Source: Thermococcus sp. (GTDB taxonomy: Archaea > Methanobacteriota_B > Thermococci > Thermococcales > Thermococcaceae). Taken from it: 64,000 nt of DNA. The DNA is taken from the NCBI RefSeq assembly GCF_027023865.1, contig NZ_JALVUC010000003.1, forward strand, positions 66,327 through 130,326, given 5' to 3'. The position numbers were made by a program, and so were the translations under genes. The first letter of the stretch is position 1, and every line of letters starts with the position of its first letter. Shown here in pieces: positions 34,135 through 42,557 of the stretch. The notes under the pieces were generated by a model, which was not told the DNA's origin, did no database searches, and worked only from the letters and a program-made list of their open reading frames with translations.

Positions 34135-34416
34135 ATGCCTAAGCACTTTCGCAGGGGAGTCAAGAGGGAGCACCACTTTCTCAAGGATCTTGAGAAACCG
34201 CTTGAGGAGATAGCCCGAATTCCGGGAGTTAAAAAGGTTATCCCGGGCAGGATATACGCCAGCGATTCACGGGGCTTCGAGATAAAGGTTTCCCGCGAGA
34301 CGAAAACGGGGTTAAAACTCATAGCCAAGAGTGATGGCTCCGTCCAGGAGGTTTTCCTGGTTGTGGATAAGGAGGACCGTGAAGCCGTGCGGGAGGCTGT
34401 ATCCAGTATGTTCTGA
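34135..34416 (+). CDS. DUF2103-like small protein
   Basis: 93 residues: HFRRGVKREHHFLKDLEKPL, IPGVKKVIPGRIYA, LKLIAKSDGSVQEVFLVV. This resembles DUF2103, annotated as possible metal-binding proteins of Euryarchaeota; the N-terminal His residues are the candidate ligands. It is basic and may contact RNA. It starts 31 bases after arcS, in a pyrimidine-rich gap with no clear ribosome site, so a leaderless message is possible. Function unknown. Confidence 0.65.
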   Translation: MPKHFRRGVKREHHFLKDLEKPLEEIARIPGVKKVIPGRIYASDSRGFEIKVSRETKTGLKLIAKSDGSVQEVFLVVDKEDREAVREAVSSMF

Positions 34417-34455
34417 CGACCGAAACTTTTTTAATTCCAGTTTTTAACTCTCACC

Positions 34456-35856
34456 GTGGTGAGATTTAATTTAAAATTCAGGTTATCCACTTACGACTTA
34501 ACTGCGGTTACCGTTGGGGTATTTTACTCGCTCATCATGGTTCATCTAAGCTTTCTTAAGTTTAAATACTTCCGCTACTCTAGTTTTGACTTGGGCATAT
34601 TCACCCAGTCGCTTTATTCGGCCCTCCATGGGGGGTTCTTTTTCAACACTCTTGAGTGGCAGTTCCATGATGTTTCGACTCATTTCGGGGTTCACTTCCA
34701 GCCCGTTCTTTTTCTGTTGGTTCCGATTTTCTGGATTCATCCCTCGGCGGTTACACTTCTCGTAGTTCAAAGTCTGGCCCTGGGCTTCTCGGTTATCCTC
34801 GCATATGCTCTAGCAAAGAAAGTCCTCGGAGAGAAATTGGCCCTCCCATTAACGGTTCTTTACGCCTCTAATTCCTCGCTTGTTGGAATAAACCTATTCG
34901 AGTTCCATCCCGTTTCTCTTGCGGTTCCGCTGTTTCTACTCGCTTCCATCTTTCTCGTCGATAAAAGGGAGTGCGCCTTCATCATGACGTCCTTTCTGAT
35001 CCTCTTGGTGAAGGAAGATGCGTTTCTTGGAGTTGCCTCACTGGCCATGTGGTGGGCAATCCGTGACGGTCTCTCCTTTGAGGGACTAAAGAAAAATTCA
35101 CGCTTTGTTATCCTCGCGGCTCTTGCCGTCCTGTATGGTATCATCGTTATCAAGCTCGTGGTTCCCTACTTTGGAAGGGGCTACATCTACAGTAATCTCT
35201 ACCAACACGTTCACATAACCGGAAGAAAGCTCACCTACTTCCTTCTTTTCAATTTGAGCTTTGGACTTTTACCACTCTTTCTCCCACGTAATTGGCTTCT
35301 CCTGGCTCTTCCCTGGCTTGAAAGCCTCCTGGCCTCGCGGGCAAGCCAGTACACCTTTGGCTTTCACTATCCTTACATGCTTGTTCCTCTTTCCTTTGTT
35401 GGGGCCGTCTTTGCACTTAGAGAGGTTGATATCAGAAAGATCCTTTCGGTTTTGTTCGTCCTTGGGTTCATGACGTCGTGGGCGACGATGCCTGTTACTG
35501 GAAAACCGCCGAAGGGGCAGTTCTCTATGGTTTACTACTCTGTCTTTGAACCGATTCCCGGCTACAAAACGGCCTGGAAAGTTGTTGGTGCCCTCCTTGA
35601 GACTAACCTTTCCGTCTACACTCAACCAGCTTTTTATCCCGCTTTAACCTCCAAGCAGAATGTATACGTCTATCCCGCTAAAACCGTGCCTGATTTGGTG
35701 TTGGTGGATATGAAAACGTATCGGGGTCGTGTGTACCTTAAGAGACTGAAGGAAATGGTAAAGGCCGAATACGTTCGCGTTTACTCAAGAGACGGGATAG
35801 AGGTTTATATAAGGTCGGGTTTAAAGCTCCCTCCTCCCCTCAAAGAACTCCACTAA
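34456..35856 (+). CDS. DUF2079 multi-pass membrane protein
   Basis: 466 residues with about ten membrane segments. The family motifs are FKYFRYSSFDLGIFTQSLY near residues 37-55, a luminal FHDVSTHFGVHFQPVLFL, and HPVSLAVPLFLLA. The DUF2079 fold is GT-C-like, and the Asp in SSFDLG sits where GT-C glycosyltransferases keep a catalytic acid, so a role in surface glycan transfer is possible. GTG 34456 starts the frame; no better start exists. The last 36 bases overlap the convergent SPOUT gene. Confidence 0.78.
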   Translation: MVRFNLKFRLSTYDLTAVTVGVFYSLIMVHLSFLKFKYFRYSSFDLGIFTQSLYSALHGGFFFNTLEWQFHDVSTHFGVHFQPVLFLLVPIFWIHPSAVTLLVVQSLALGFSVILAYALAKKVLGEKLALPLTVLYASNSSLVGINLFEFHPVSLAVPLFLLASIFLVDKRECAFIMTSFLILLVKEDAFLGVASLAMWWAIRDGLSFEGLKKNSRFVILAALAVLYGIIVIKLVVPYFGRGYIYSNLYQHVHITGRKLTYFLLFNLSFGLLPLFLPRNWLLLALPWLESLLASRASQYTFGFHYPYMLVPLSFVGAVFALREVDIRKILSVLFVLGFMTSWATMPVTGKPPKGQFSMVYYSVFEPIPGYKTAWKVVGALLETNLSVYTQPAFYPALTSKQNVYVYPAKTVPDLVLVDMKTYRGRVYLKRLKEMVKAEYVRVYSRDGIEVYIRSGLKLPPPLKELH

Positions 35857-36456
35857 TTCCTCATCGCTTATCTCATCGTCTGCACCTGTGTAGCCGAGTT
35901 CTCCCCTTTGGAGTTCTATCAGGCCTGGAGTAAGCAAAAGCCTTCCGTCCAGTTTGGGCACCGCGTAGTGGAGGGTTATCTCGCTGAACTCATCGAGCCT
36001 TATCGTCGGGTTCTCCTCGTATTCAATCTCCTCCAGCCTTTTGCCGTCCGCTATGAGCCTCGCCACTATCGAAGCCCCGTCTATTGAGTACTGGGGTTTT
36101 CCTATATGTCTCACCTTAACGCCCTTCATCCTCGACGTTATGAACTTCTTCGTTCTGCCCCTCGGAACCGCATCGCCGAGTATTCCACCAACGACTATCA
36201 TCGTATCCTCTTCTACATCTTCGGGCTTAAGCTTCTCCCCCGCCTGAAGGTCAAGGACTATGAGCTTTGAGCGGTTGAATGGGAAGCGGGTAACGCTCTC
36301 CGTTACGACACTCCCCAGCTTCGCCAGCCTTTTCCTCTCGTCTCCGCGGACGTTCGTGAAGACGAGCTTATCCTTCCACCACTCAGCCACGTGACTGTAC
36401 TCCAGCCAAAGCCACTCGCTTATATCCTCGAGGTGCTCGATTATCAGGTATGGCAT
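35821..36456 (-). CDS. SPOUT-family methyltransferase (DUF431/SFM1-like)
   Basis: 211 residues. YLIIEHLEDISEWLWLEY opens the protein, and VVGGILGDAVPRGRTKKFIT followed by IVARLIADGKRL gives the knotted SAM-binding C-terminal region. The family includes yeast Sfm1, which methylates arginine in ribosomal protein uS3, and archaeal homologues annotated as RNA methyltransferases. Which substrate applies here is open. ATG 36456 follows GGTGGGAGC; the upstream GTG start would bury that site. Convergent overlap with the DUF2079 gene is 36 bases. Confidence 0.75.
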   Translation of the reverse strand: MPYLIIEHLEDISEWLWLEYSHVAEWWKDKLVFTNVRGDERKRLAKLGSVVTESVTRFPFNRSKLIVLDLQAGEKLKPEDVEEDTMIVVGGILGDAVPRGRTKKFITSRMKGVKVRHIGKPQYSIDGASIVARLIADGKRLEEIEYEENPTIRLDEFSEITLHYAVPKLDGRLLLTPGLIELQRGELGYTGADDEISDEELVEFFEGRREL

Positions 36457-36512
36457 GCTCCCACCGTTTCCCATTGGAAACCTTTTTTAAAAGCCCTGCG
36501 GTTTTTCCAGTT

Positions 36513-37135
36513 ATGCCGTTCCGCGAGAAGTATGCAAGAATTGCTAACTATTATGATTCGCTTGAAAAGCCCCTTGACGGGTTTTTTGTCCCCTGAGACA
36601 GAGGGCAATCTCGTTCATCAGGAGAAAGCGCGTTCTTGAGGTGGGCATTGGGGTAGGCAAGACTCTGCAGTATTACCCAAAGGAGGTGGAACTGTGTGGA
36701 ATCGATGCCGTTCCGGAGGCGCTTGAGATTGCCAGGAAAAAGGTGGGAGAACTCGGTCTCAATGCCTGCTTCAGGGGGGCCGACGTCGAGAACCTGCCCT
36801 TCCCCGATGAAATCTTCAATACTGTCATCAGCTCCTTTGTCTTCTGCACCGTTCCCGACCCGGAGAGTGGCATGAATGAAATCTTCCGCGTTCTGAAACC
36901 CGGTGGGCGGGCGATCTTCCTCGAGCACACAAGGAGCGATTCGAAGCTGGTCGATTGTCTCTTCCTCTGGCCGATGAAGCTTATCCTCAAACCCCTTCTC
37001 GACGACGACACCCTCAGGGATACCCACCTTCTCGTCAGGCGATACTTCGAGGTTGAGCATAAGGAGAGCTACTACCATGGAATCGTTCGTCTTATAGTTG
37101 GGAAAAAGCCCTCAGGTGGGGATCAGGTTGATTAG
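36513..37135 (+). pseudogene. SAM-dependent methyltransferase, frameshifted near its start
   Basis: Class I methyltransferase of the UbiE type. ATG 36513 opens a 27-codon frame (PFREKYARIANYYDSLEK...GFFVP) that stops at 36594. The rest is read in another frame from about 36590, as LRQRAISFIRRKRVLEVGIG, then VGKTLQYYP, with the acidic loop CGIDAVPEALEIA and FRVLKPGGRAIFLEH. One extra C in the CCCC run 36590-36593 (or T in the T run just before) would join them into a protein of about 207 residues with a complete SAM site. An internal ATG-less start inside motif I makes translation of the second frame alone unlikely to give an active enzyme. Confidence 0.75.
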
Positions 37136-37611
37136 CCCCCCAGGCCGAGGGCGTCCCTTATCCAGAGGGATATGAGACCTATCTTCGGGAAGACGAAGAG
37201 GGCCTTGTCCTCGACGGCATAGGCTGGAACGCAGGGTATTTCGCCGTATTTCGTTGGATACGGCGGGTCAGGAACGGGATTGTTGTCCCCCCATGTTAGG
37301 AAGCACTTCTCTGTCTTCCCCCCGAGGTTTACCTCGCTTATCTCCCTAACTCTATGGATTATCGGGTACTCGTAGCCGGGGCGCTTGTAAACTACGACGT
37401 CGTTGACGTGGATGCTGTTTATGTTGTTCATATTAATCCCCTCAAGCAGAACGACGTCGCCGCGATAGAAAACGGGTTCCATCGAGCCGCTGACGACTAT
37501 AACGAGCGGAGAATCCGTGTGGAGGGCAAATTTGAGGCCGTATTCAAAGGCGAAAACCGCCACTATAACTATCAAAACCCATGCGAGTTCCTTCTTCCAT
37601 CCGTCTTCCAT
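37132..37611 (-). CDS. Signal peptidase I (archaeal SEC11-like)
   Basis: 159 residues. One membrane segment, LAWVLIVIVAVFAFEYGLKF, lies near the N-terminus. The catalytic Ser is in VVSGSMEPVFYRGDVVLL, and YPIIHRVREI supplies the His that replaces the bacterial Lys in the archaeal/eukaryotic type. WGDNNPVPDPP holds the acidic residues of the third box. The enzyme cleaves signal peptides from secreted proteins such as those at 27397 and 56066. It overlaps the DUF531 gene by 40 bases. Confidence 0.9.
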   Translation of the reverse strand: MEDGWKKELAWVLIVIVAVFAFEYGLKFALHTDSPLVIVVSGSMEPVFYRGDVVLLEGINMNNINSIHVNDVVVYKRPGYEYPIIHRVREISEVNLGGKTEKCFLTWGDNNPVPDPPYPTKYGEIPCVPAYAVEDKALFVFPKIGLISLWIRDALGLGG

Positions 37612-38135
37612 CTTAGGGCCTCCATAAATGTGCTTATTCTCACAGGGATGGCACCTATTGCGGTGCAGGTCTCGAGGCTGACGCCCCTCCCGGTCACGTC
37701 CATGTGGTGGCGAGCCAACTTAAAGGTTTCCTTTGGAAGTCCGTGCCTTCCGAGCCCCACCAGTAGAAGAAAGCTCTCGCCCCTCAGTGCCCGCTCCGCC
37801 ACTTCAAACGGAGTTATAGACTTATCGGCAGAGGGTTTCCTTGTCGTGGCAACTACCGTCCCGAACTGGGGTGAGAATCCTTTCTCGGGGAATTCGAGCA
37901 GGTGAAAGGCGTTTTTCCCAGCCAGATCTATGAGGTATTCTCCCCTTTCCCCCACCGTTGTGTGCTTCCTTATCTCCTCCGCAACGTCTGGTGGCCTTCC
38001 CTTTAACGGAAATCCTATCAAGGCTAGGTGGAAGCCGTAGGCGTAGGCGATAGGCCCGGCCCTCGCTATGGCCCTTAAATGGGCTTCGTGGAGTTTCTTC
38101 TTGTCGTACGTGTTGTAAAGCGCGAGAGTCAGCAT
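37572..38135 (-). CDS. DUF531 family protein
   Basis: 187 residues from ATG 38135. Conserved features are LALYNTYDKKKLHEAHLRAIARAGPIA at the start, a middle FGTVVATTRKPS, and SFLLLVGLGRHGLPKE near the C-terminus. The last resembles the knot region of SPOUT methyltransferases, so an RNA-modifying role is possible. DUF531 is found across Euryarchaeota with unknown function. The longer frame to 38204 crosses the promoter, so the shorter start is used. Its 3' end overlaps the signal peptidase gene by 40 bases. Confidence 0.72.
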   Translation of the reverse strand: MLTLALYNTYDKKKLHEAHLRAIARAGPIAYAYGFHLALIGFPLKGRPPDVAEEIRKHTTVGERGEYLIDLAGKNAFHLLEFPEKGFSPQFGTVVATTRKPSADKSITPFEVAERALRGESFLLLVGLGRHGLPKETFKLARHHMDVTGRGVSLETCTAIGAIPVRISTFMEALRWKTDGRRNSHGF

Positions 38136-38197
38136 GGCTACCACATGGAATGGCCGACAAAGATTTATAAGGATTTGGCGCGGATTTTTAGCTTGAT

Positions 38198-39274
38198 ATG
38201 ACAACGCTTGATGATGTGGTACCTCTGATTGAAAGGGGACAGTATGAAGAAGCCCTTGAGAGAATAGCGGAGCTTGATGACCCTCTTGACCGGATTGACG
38301 CTATCACCCGCATCATACGCGGGGTTTACAACAACGGACCTTTGGAGTGGATACCAGAGCTTGTTGATGACGCCGCTTACGTAATTGAAGGGGCCGATGA
38401 TCCCTCGGATAGGGTTGCAGGGTACGCACTCCTTGCTTCGACCCTGGCCGCTATTGGTTACACCGACGAGGTTGTGGACTTCTTTGATCTCGCCGTTGCC
38501 GAGGCAGACTCCATAGATAACCCCGTTGACAGAGCGGTCTCAACGTCGATACTCGCATATTACCTCGCGATCTCAGGTTATTCCGAGCAGGCGCTGGAAA
38601 CGTTCAACGCCGCCTTTGATGCCCTCGTGGGTGCCGAGGCAGCCTACAGGCTCAAGGTCGATGGGATGATGAGGATAGCCGAGCTTATGGAGAAGGCCGG
38701 TGATGGACTGCCTTCCAAGGACGCGCTGGAGTTTTACAGGGCCGCTTTCGATATATTCGACAAGCTCAGTGTCAACCAGAGAGCGGCTATGGTCGAGAAG
38801 AAGATAGAGCTTGCAAAGACCGTTTACGACGTCGGGCTGCCTTTCATCAGGTCAGCAGTTCTTGAGGGCAGAAACCGCTATGCCCTCGCACTGATAGACA
38901 AGATGTACAGTGGAGTTGCTAGGTTTATAGGCTACCTTGAGGTCTCCCTCTGGTTGAAACGGGTTAACAATCCTGAGTATCTTGATATAGTGAGCGAGGC
39001 TTTTAAGAAGTGCACCTCCTCGCGCTTTACTGACTCAAATGTTCGGATTATAGTCAGGCTCCTCACCGAGCTTGGAAACCTTAAAGAGGCCCTGAAATTC
39101 GCCGCTGGAATTGTGGACCTCCGTAAGAAGAGCGAGGCCCTGAAAGTCATAGCCTTTGAGCTCCTCACCAGGGGCGACTACGAGGCCGCCCTTAAGATCG
39201 TTGAGAGCATCCCTGACCCCGCCGTCAGGGATGAGGCTATGATAGAGATAAACGCCGTGAGGGGAGAACGGTGA
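38198..39274 (+). CDS. Helical-repeat (TPR-like) protein
   Basis: 358 residues of paired helices repeating about every 34-38 residues. Units such as IERGQYEEALERIAEL, LTELGNLKEALKFAAGI and LTRGDYEAALKIVESIPD have the G/A/L spacing of TPR repeats, with recurrent DPxDR loops (DDPLDRIDA, DDPSDRVAG, DNPVDRAVS). It is likely a scaffold for protein contacts; the partner is unknown. ATG 38198 lies about 30 bases from the TATA box ATTTATAAG (38162-38170), so the message is probably leaderless. It overlaps the dipeptidase gene by four bases. Confidence 0.75.
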   Translation: MTTLDDVVPLIERGQYEEALERIAELDDPLDRIDAITRIIRGVYNNGPLEWIPELVDDAAYVIEGADDPSDRVAGYALLASTLAAIGYTDEVVDFFDLAVAEADSIDNPVDRAVSTSILAYYLAISGYSEQALETFNAAFDALVGAEAAYRLKVDGMMRIAELMEKAGDGLPSKDALEFYRAAFDIFDKLSVNQRAAMVEKKIELAKTVYDVGLPFIRSAVLEGRNRYALALIDKMYSGVARFIGYLEVSLWLKRVNNPEYLDIVSEAFKKCTSSRFTDSNVRIIVRLLTELGNLKEALKFAAGIVDLRKKSEALKVIAFELLTRGDYEAALKIVESIPDPAVRDEAMIEINAVRGER

Positions 39275-40203
39275 TATTTGATGCCCACTCGGACATACCA
39301 ACCCTCGTCTACGCTGAGCGCTCCAAGGGTCACTCCGGTGTCCTCGAGGAGAACTTCGACCGCTTCTTTAGAAACGTTTCCGCGAGGGTGATGGCCGTCT
39401 GGACGCCTCCGAGGAGACGGAAGGACGCGGTTGAATACGGACTCAGCGTGGTTAACGCTCTCTTGAACGACATTGCTGAGAGCAGGCACTTTGAACTCGT
39501 TACGAATGTTGATGGGATGGATTCCGCCATAGAACACGGGAGAGTGGCCCTGTGGCTTGGACTCGAGGGGGGAGAGCCAATAGGGACGAACCTTGACCTC
39601 CTGAAGGTCTTCCACCGGCTTGGACTTAGGGTTTTAACCCTGACGTGGAGCCTGAGAAACGCCATAGGCGACGGCGTCTTTGAGAGGACCCGCGGCGGGC
39701 TTACCAACTTTGGCGTTGAAGTTGTGGGGAAGGCAGAGGAGCTTGGAATAATCATCGATCTGAGTCACATAAACGAGGCCGGCTTCTGGGATGCGCTTGA
39801 TGTCACCTCCTTTCCGGTTATAGCCTCTCACTCCAACGCGAGGGCACTCTGCGACCACCTGCGGAACCTGACGGACGAGCAGTTGAAGGCCATAGCGGAG
39901 CGCGATGGTGTTGTCGGTGCCGTTGCAGTCCCAAGCTTTGTCGATCCTGAGAAGCCCACCATTGAGCGCTATGTCGAGCACATCACCTACATGGTTGACC
40001 TTATCGGTTATGAACACGTTGGCCTCGGCTTCGACTTCGTCTACTACCTTCCCGGCTGGAGTGGTAGGAGCGTTGAGGGCTTCGAGGACGAGTCTAGGAT
40101 ACCGCGTTTAATCGAGATGCTCAATGAGAGGTTCAGTGGAAAGGAGGTCGATGCAATCACCTTTGGAAACTTCAGAAGGGTCTTTGAACGAGTGGTGGGG
40201 TGA
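39271..40203 (+). CDS. Membrane-dipeptidase-family (M19) peptidase
   Basis: 310 residues, renal dipeptidase fold (TIM-barrel amidohydrolase). Zinc ligands are visible in IFDAHSDIPTL (HxD at the start), ALWLGLEGGEPIG (Glu), IIDLSHINEAGFWD and IASHSNARALCDH (His residues). The C-terminal GLGFDFVYYLPGW and FGNFRRVFERV are also typical. It would hydrolyse dipeptides, fitting peptide-fermenting metabolism. It starts with GTG inside the stop of the TPR gene (GTGA overlap) and is followed after four bases by the DUF257 gene. Confidence 0.88.
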   Translation: MIFDAHSDIPTLVYAERSKGHSGVLEENFDRFFRNVSARVMAVWTPPRRRKDAVEYGLSVVNALLNDIAESRHFELVTNVDGMDSAIEHGRVALWLGLEGGEPIGTNLDLLKVFHRLGLRVLTLTWSLRNAIGDGVFERTRGGLTNFGVEVVGKAEELGIIIDLSHINEAGFWDALDVTSFPVIASHSNARALCDHLRNLTDEQLKAIAERDGVVGAVAVPSFVDPEKPTIERYVEHITYMVDLIGYEHVGLGFDFVYYLPGWSGRSVEGFEDESRIPRLIEMLNERFSGKEVDAITFGNFRRVFERVVG

Positions 40204-40207
40204 TACC

Positions 40208-41224
40208 ATGCTTGAATTCCTGTTAGATGCTATCAGACCTGGTGAAACTGCCCTGATCGAGTACGATCCCCTCTCAAGCCCGGAGTTAGCGTTCCGTGAG
40301 ATAGTTGAGAGGTACTCCTCCCTTGGCTATCCAATCCTGGTGGTTGATATACTCGACACGCTCCACCTCTTTATGGAGCACCTCCGCGTTCGCGGCTTCT
40401 CCATCCCACTAGATGCGTTCAGCGTCGTCAAAGAGGGTGGGAGGGTAAGGGTTGGCAACATACTCGGTGAGGTTCCACCCAGTATTGACTTTGAGTACCA
40501 CATTGCCAGGTACTCCAAAGCGGTCAGGGACTTCTTCATGAGGAACGCTGGCTTACCCAGGGTCGTCATCGTCTTGGGGCTTGAGAAGTTTATCTATCCC
40601 TTCCAGGACGATGCTACTTCCCTTGAACGCTATTTTGAAGTCATTGAGCGCCCGCTGATTGCACCGGAGAGCAAGCTCACGTTCCTCTTCCTCAACAAGG
40701 GTGTGGTGCGTAGGGAGGTTCTCAAGAGCCTAGAGGCTGATAAACAGCACGTCGTTGAGGTAACACCTGAGACTGCACTGATTAAAACCGAGGCCCCGTT
40801 TATCAGGCTCTCAGAGGGCATAACCGGTGATGGTCTTGCGGTCTTTGAGTATACCCCAACGATTCCTAAGGGTTCCACTCTTCTTGAGATACTTAGGACC
40901 GTGGACGGTGGGGTGGTCGCAGTTGATATCGTTGACATAGGGGTTACCTTCTGGAAGGTGGCTGGTATGGGTTCAGTGGAGCTTAAGAACCTATTCGACA
41001 ACATGCGGGTAATAAAGATTGGAGGTAGGACCGAGTGGGGTGTTGTAATCCTAAAGCTTGACCCAAGGAGCGACCCAGCAGTGATAATTGAAAAAATCTC
41101 ACGGAAGCTCGACCAATTTGAGGGCACGATATTGATGTTTGGAATCGAGCACCTTCCACGGATACACGGTGGTTCCCCGCGCGTGGTTCTGGGGATGTTT
41201 GACTATGTGTCCGCCTCTCTCTGA
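40208..41224 (+). CDS. Tandem DUF257 protein, frameshifted near its C-terminus
   Basis: Two copies of the Thermococcales DUF257 domain in one chain. The first (about residues 1-200) has GETALIEYDPLSSPELAFRE, then YPILVVDILDTLHLF and VIVLGLEKFIYPF. The second (about 208-338 plus a missing tail) has GSTLLEILRT, GVVAVDIVDIGVTFW, MRVIKIGGRTEWG and ILMFGIEHLPR. It stops at YVSASL, where the domain should continue; the missing strand and helix (RIICFINRE...LALLEDAATSVVDL) are in another frame right after. The break lies in a (CT)4 repeat at 41215-41222. DUF257 has a RecA/KaiC-like look, without a Walker A here. ATG 40208 follows GGGGTGATACC. Confidence 0.8.
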   Translation: MLEFLLDAIRPGETALIEYDPLSSPELAFREIVERYSSLGYPILVVDILDTLHLFMEHLRVRGFSIPLDAFSVVKEGGRVRVGNILGEVPPSIDFEYHIARYSKAVRDFFMRNAGLPRVVIVLGLEKFIYPFQDDATSLERYFEVIERPLIAPESKLTFLFLNKGVVRREVLKSLEADKQHVVEVTPETALIKTEAPFIRLSEGITGDGLAVFEYTPTIPKGSTLLEILRTVDGGVVAVDIVDIGVTFWKVAGMGSVELKNLFDNMRVIKIGGRTEWGVVILKLDPRSDPAVIIEKISRKLDQFEGTILMFGIEHLPRIHGGSPRVVLGMFDYVSASL

Positions 41225-41387
41225 CAGGAATAAGCGCATCATATGCTTCATCAACCGGGAACTGTCCGACCGGGGATTCTTGGCGCTTCTTGAGGATGCA
41301 GCCACATCGGTTGTGGATCTCTCATCTGGGACACTGACTCTAAAGAAGGTACTCAGAGGCCCCTCCACAGGAACCCCGGGCTCCTGA
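41220..41387 (+). pseudogene. Displaced C-terminal end of the tandem DUF257 protein
   Basis: Frame 41220-41387 reads SDRNKRIICFINRELSDRG, then FLALLEDAATSVVDL and TLTLKKV. This is what the second DUF257 domain lacks. Inserting one CT unit or deleting one base in the (CT)4 tract restores a 392-residue protein. The end overlaps the convergent gene at 41353. Confidence 0.7.
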
Positions 41388-41781
41388 GCATTTTTCTCCT
41401 CTTGAGTACCCCGGGTATGTTGAGGACACTGACACGGTTCAGTATTTTTTCCCTGCTTTTCCTGCTCCTTCTCCCGCTGACGAGGACTACGGGGGTTCTC
41501 GCCCTTCCACCCTTCTCCCCATTAATCTTATATGAGAGTCTTCTCAGGATCTCTCCTTCCTTAAGAGCCCTGCCTTTGTTCTTCCCTGCGCGGTAGGCCT
41601 TGAGTGCCTCACCCAGCTTTCCAGAGTGCTCGGCCCAGTTGAGGACAAGTCTCTTAAGCTCGTTTCCCCTCCCGACCCACTCGGAGCTTCCAGTGTACCC
41701 TATCCAGTAGCCCGCTAGGAAAGCCTTCCTAACCGGATCCTCCTCCAGCTTCACTTCTTCAATCCGCGGCGGCTTTTTCAT
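41353..41781 (-). CDS. Hypothetical basic protein coupled to KaiC-like ATPase
   Basis: 142 residues, strongly basic in the last third (GRRSRKSREKILNRV, KRRKMLRSPGF). The N-terminal half is more conserved-looking: DPVRKAFLAGYWIGYTGSSEW, then LKRLVLNWAEHSGKLGEALKAYR, both helical. Its ATG overlaps the KaiC-like stop (ATGA), so the two are translated together, suggesting a physical or functional partnership. The last 35 bases run over the displaced DUF257 tail, so the true C-terminus may be shorter. No family recognised. Confidence 0.55.
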   Translation of the reverse strand: MKKPPRIEEVKLEEDPVRKAFLAGYWIGYTGSSEWVGRGNELKRLVLNWAEHSGKLGEALKAYRAGKNKGRALKEGEILRRLSYKINGEKGGRARTPVVLVSGRRSRKSREKILNRVSVLNIPGVLKRRKMLRSPGFLWRGL

Positions 41782-42485
41782 TCTCCTTCCTCCCCCACGA
41801 CCTTAAGCCCGCGGGAGGAAAACCTGAGTGGGAGTATCCCCGTATCGTGTTTTGTCCTGCGCATCTTGAGAACCTGTATCCCTCGAACCATTCTCCCGGA
41901 TGAGTCGTCCATAAAGTAGTGGAGCAGTATAACACCGTCCGCGAGGTAGTGTTCGTCGGTGTACTTGTCCATGTCCATCAGCTCAGTAACGAGGATGGCG
42001 GTTATGCCCATTTCCTCTATTGCCCTTATAAAATTCGCGAGCTGTGCCCTCTTTTCGGCAGGGTTTGTGTTGTGGAATTCTATCGCGCTGAGGGGGTCTA
42101 TCACCAGGCGGTTTACCTTTTGAAATCCAGCCAGCTCTTTGATGCTCATCAGAACGCTTCCCCAGGTTGGGGGTTTTCCGGCTCCCTTCCAGAGCGTTTT
42201 TCCATAGTCGTGAAGAACTATCCTCCCAGACTTCACGTAGCTCCATATGGAAGGGTCAAAACGGGCAACGTCTTTAACCGCCTCGTTAGGGTCGTGGATG
42301 AGCGAGATGTAGGCGGTGTTCTCTCCCCTCCTCGCGCCTTCTAGGAGAAACTGCATTGCAAATGTTGTCTTCCCGCTTCCCGGGGGTCCCACAAGCAGGT
42401 AGGTCTTCCCTGCTAACAGACCGCCCTCGACGAGTTCGTCAAAGCCTATTATGCCCGTTGGCATCCGTTCAGGCAGCAGATCCAT
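41778..42485 (-). CDS. KaiC-like RecA-superfamily ATPase
   Basis: 235 residues, a single KaiC domain. It opens PTGIIGFDELVEGGL, Walker A is VGPPGSGKTTFAMQFL (about 30-45), Walker B is NRLVIDPLSAIEF (about 126-138), and the C-terminal part has ILVTELMDMDKYTDEHYLADG. Such stand-alone KaiC proteins in archaea are signalling or DNA-associated ATPases of unsettled role. ATG 42485 is used because GGGGTGAGGTGC precedes it; GTG 42494 is inside that site. It is followed by the small basic protein gene in an ATGA overlap. Confidence 0.85.
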   Translation of the reverse strand: MDLLPERMPTGIIGFDELVEGGLLAGKTYLLVGPPGSGKTTFAMQFLLEGARRGENTAYISLIHDPNEAVKDVARFDPSIWSYVKSGRIVLHDYGKTLWKGAGKPPTWGSVLMSIKELAGFQKVNRLVIDPLSAIEFHNTNPAEKRAQLANFIRAIEEMGITAILVTELMDMDKYTDEHYLADGVILLHYFMDDSSGRMVRGIQVLKMRRTKHDTGILPLRFSSRGLKVVGEEGE

Positions 42486-42557
42486 GCACCTCACCCCGGC
42501 ACCGTATTAAGACTTCAACCAGCAGATATAAAAGGGTTTTCACGACGTAATGCTCCG

